Below, piece after piece: positions 16,029 through 16,697 of a DNA stretch of 16,697 bases (positions within the stretch are counted from its first letter, which is position 1; every line of letters starts with the position of its first letter). The translations under genes were made by a program, and so were the position numbers. Below the pieces are notes generated by a model, which saw only the letters and a list, made by a program, of their open reading frames with translations, had not been told where the DNA came from and did not search any database. Source of the DNA: Hondaea fermentalgiana (Eukaryota > Sar > Bigyra > Thraustochytrida > Thraustochytriidae); assembly GCA_014084085.1 (NCBI GenBank), contig NPFB01000027.1, forward strand, positions 28,908-45,604. The letters run 5' to 3'.

Positions 16029-16598
16029 ATGTCAAAGGTTCTCTTTGATTTTGATTTTGCTTTTGCTTTGGTTTCCCTCTTTTGCACGACGCAGAAGCGG
16101 AACAAGCCCGCGTTCCCTCCTCACCACCACAAGTCCAAAACCAGCAAGGCGATTATCAATAAGAAGAGACTTTCTGTCTCAGAAAGCAAGCACATTCACT
16201 CGTTCGTCCGATTGTTCGTCGTCATGTATAAAGAAGCGAAGCTTGAAGCTTGCATGTTGCGACATCTTTCTGCAAAAGTCCAACAAGAAAGAAGATGGGC
16301 GAACGAGGAGCAAGCCCACCATTCATTTTATGTTTGGGTCATCACCATGCAACACTGGCAGATGACAAGAAGTGCGCATCTCGAGTCTTTGTGTGAATAC
16401 GAAACCCAATTACACTCGGCTCTCAATTCTCGCTCCACCCGAACAACACGAGCATCTGGCTCCGCAGAGCGGCTTTCTGGCGCAAGTGACTGGTGTAGCC
16501 ACGTGGTTCTACCAAGTCTATTTGAATGGCTGATGATTCCCGCGAGCGGCCTGGACTCGGGCCAAGACTTGCCAGACGGCTTCCAAGTGCGCGTGTAG
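16029..16598 (+). CDS. Hypothetical protein, low confidence
   Basis: 189 residues from the ATG at 16029. The N-terminus (FDFDFAFALVSLF) is produced by a TTTTGATTTTGC-type repeat. A basic stretch follows, then a mixed helical-looking part with several Trp and Met (YVWVITMQHWQM). No domain is recognised. The reading frame is long for a region of moderate GC, which favours coding, but the repeat-derived start and lack of conservation signal argue against. It could be an exon of a gene running off the window to the right. Confidence 0.3.
   Translation: MSKVLFDFDFAFALVSLFCTTQKRNKPAFPPHHHKSKTSKAIINKKRLSVSESKHIHSFVRLFVVMYKEAKLEACMLRHLSAKVQQERRWANEEQAHHSFYVWVITMQHWQMTRSAHLESLCEYETQLHSALNSRSTRTTRASGSAERLSGASDWCSHVVLPSLFEWLMIPASGLDSGQDLPDGFQVRV
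16170..16186. repeat. Short perfect hairpin
   Basis: CTTTCTG and CAGAAAG, 7 bp each, are separated by TCT. It lies within the weak ORF at 16029-16598. Confidence 0.5.
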
Positions 16599-16666
16599 TC
16601 CTACTTCGTCACGTGCCCTTCCTTGGCTGGTAGAGAGCGAGCAGCTGCAGCTGCAGGTGCCTCCCG

Positions 16667-16697
16667 TCCCTCCCTCCCTCCCTCCCTCCCTCCCTCC
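16667..16697. repeat. (TCCC)n microsatellite at the right end of the window
   Basis: Nearly eight perfect TCCC units run to the last base, so the array is cut by the window edge. It is preceded by a CAGCTGCAGCTGCAG sequence at 16642-16656 that also occurs at 1076-1090. Confidence 0.95.

Noticed and set aside
1..16697. Transposon, LTR or terminal inverted repeat structures
   Set aside because: No transposase, reverse transcriptase or integrase motif and no long direct or inverted terminal repeat was seen on either strand.

Overview
The window looks like nuclear DNA of a GC-rich, intron-poor, single-celled eukaryote. The genes have ATG starts in Kozak-like contexts, and one has a clear GT..AG spliceosomal intron. 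The protein types are eukaryotic: PH domain, TMEM42 family, PARP regulatory domain. The flanking DNA is full of microsatellites. A thraustochytrid or other stramenopile, or a red alga, would fit, but the sequence does not decide. Both ends of the window lie inside microsatellites ((TCTT)n at the left, (TCCC)n at the right), so it may be a whole contig broken at repeats.

Layout. Positions 1 to about 8.1 kb hold no gene that I recognise. This stretch is simple repeats, four G or C homopolymer tracts (11 to 23 nt), and short ORFs of doubtful value. From 6.6 to 8.0 kb there is a GC-rich island of tetra- and pentanucleotide repeats that ends at a plausible gene start (ATG at 8128). From 8.4 to 9.6 kb the DNA is lower in GC and featureless.

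The supported genes lie between 9.58 and 15.57 kb. (1) On the minus strand, 9582-10913 encodes a 443-residue nuclear-looking protein. It has a PARP regulatory helical domain followed by an ADP-ribosyltransferase fold in which all three H-Y-E catalytic positions are replaced. (2) Divergently, on the plus strand, 11771-12517 encodes a PH-domain protein. Its second PH domain is cut off by a stop codon that lies inside a possible splice donor, and a candidate last exon follows at 12589-12717. (3) On the plus strand, 12939-13473 is a two-exon TMEM42-like four-helix membrane protein. (4) Converging on it, on the minus strand, 13759-15573 encodes a 604-residue multi-pass membrane protein whose core resembles uncharacterised bacterial membrane proteins. 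A low-confidence plus-strand ORF at 16029-16598 follows.

I see no operon-like or defence-like multi-gene system. The neighbours look like unrelated housekeeping-type genes. The most unusual item is the catalytically dead PARP-like protein. Next are the hidden second PH domain and the bacterial-type membrane protein. All family calls come from reading motifs by eye. No database search was run.
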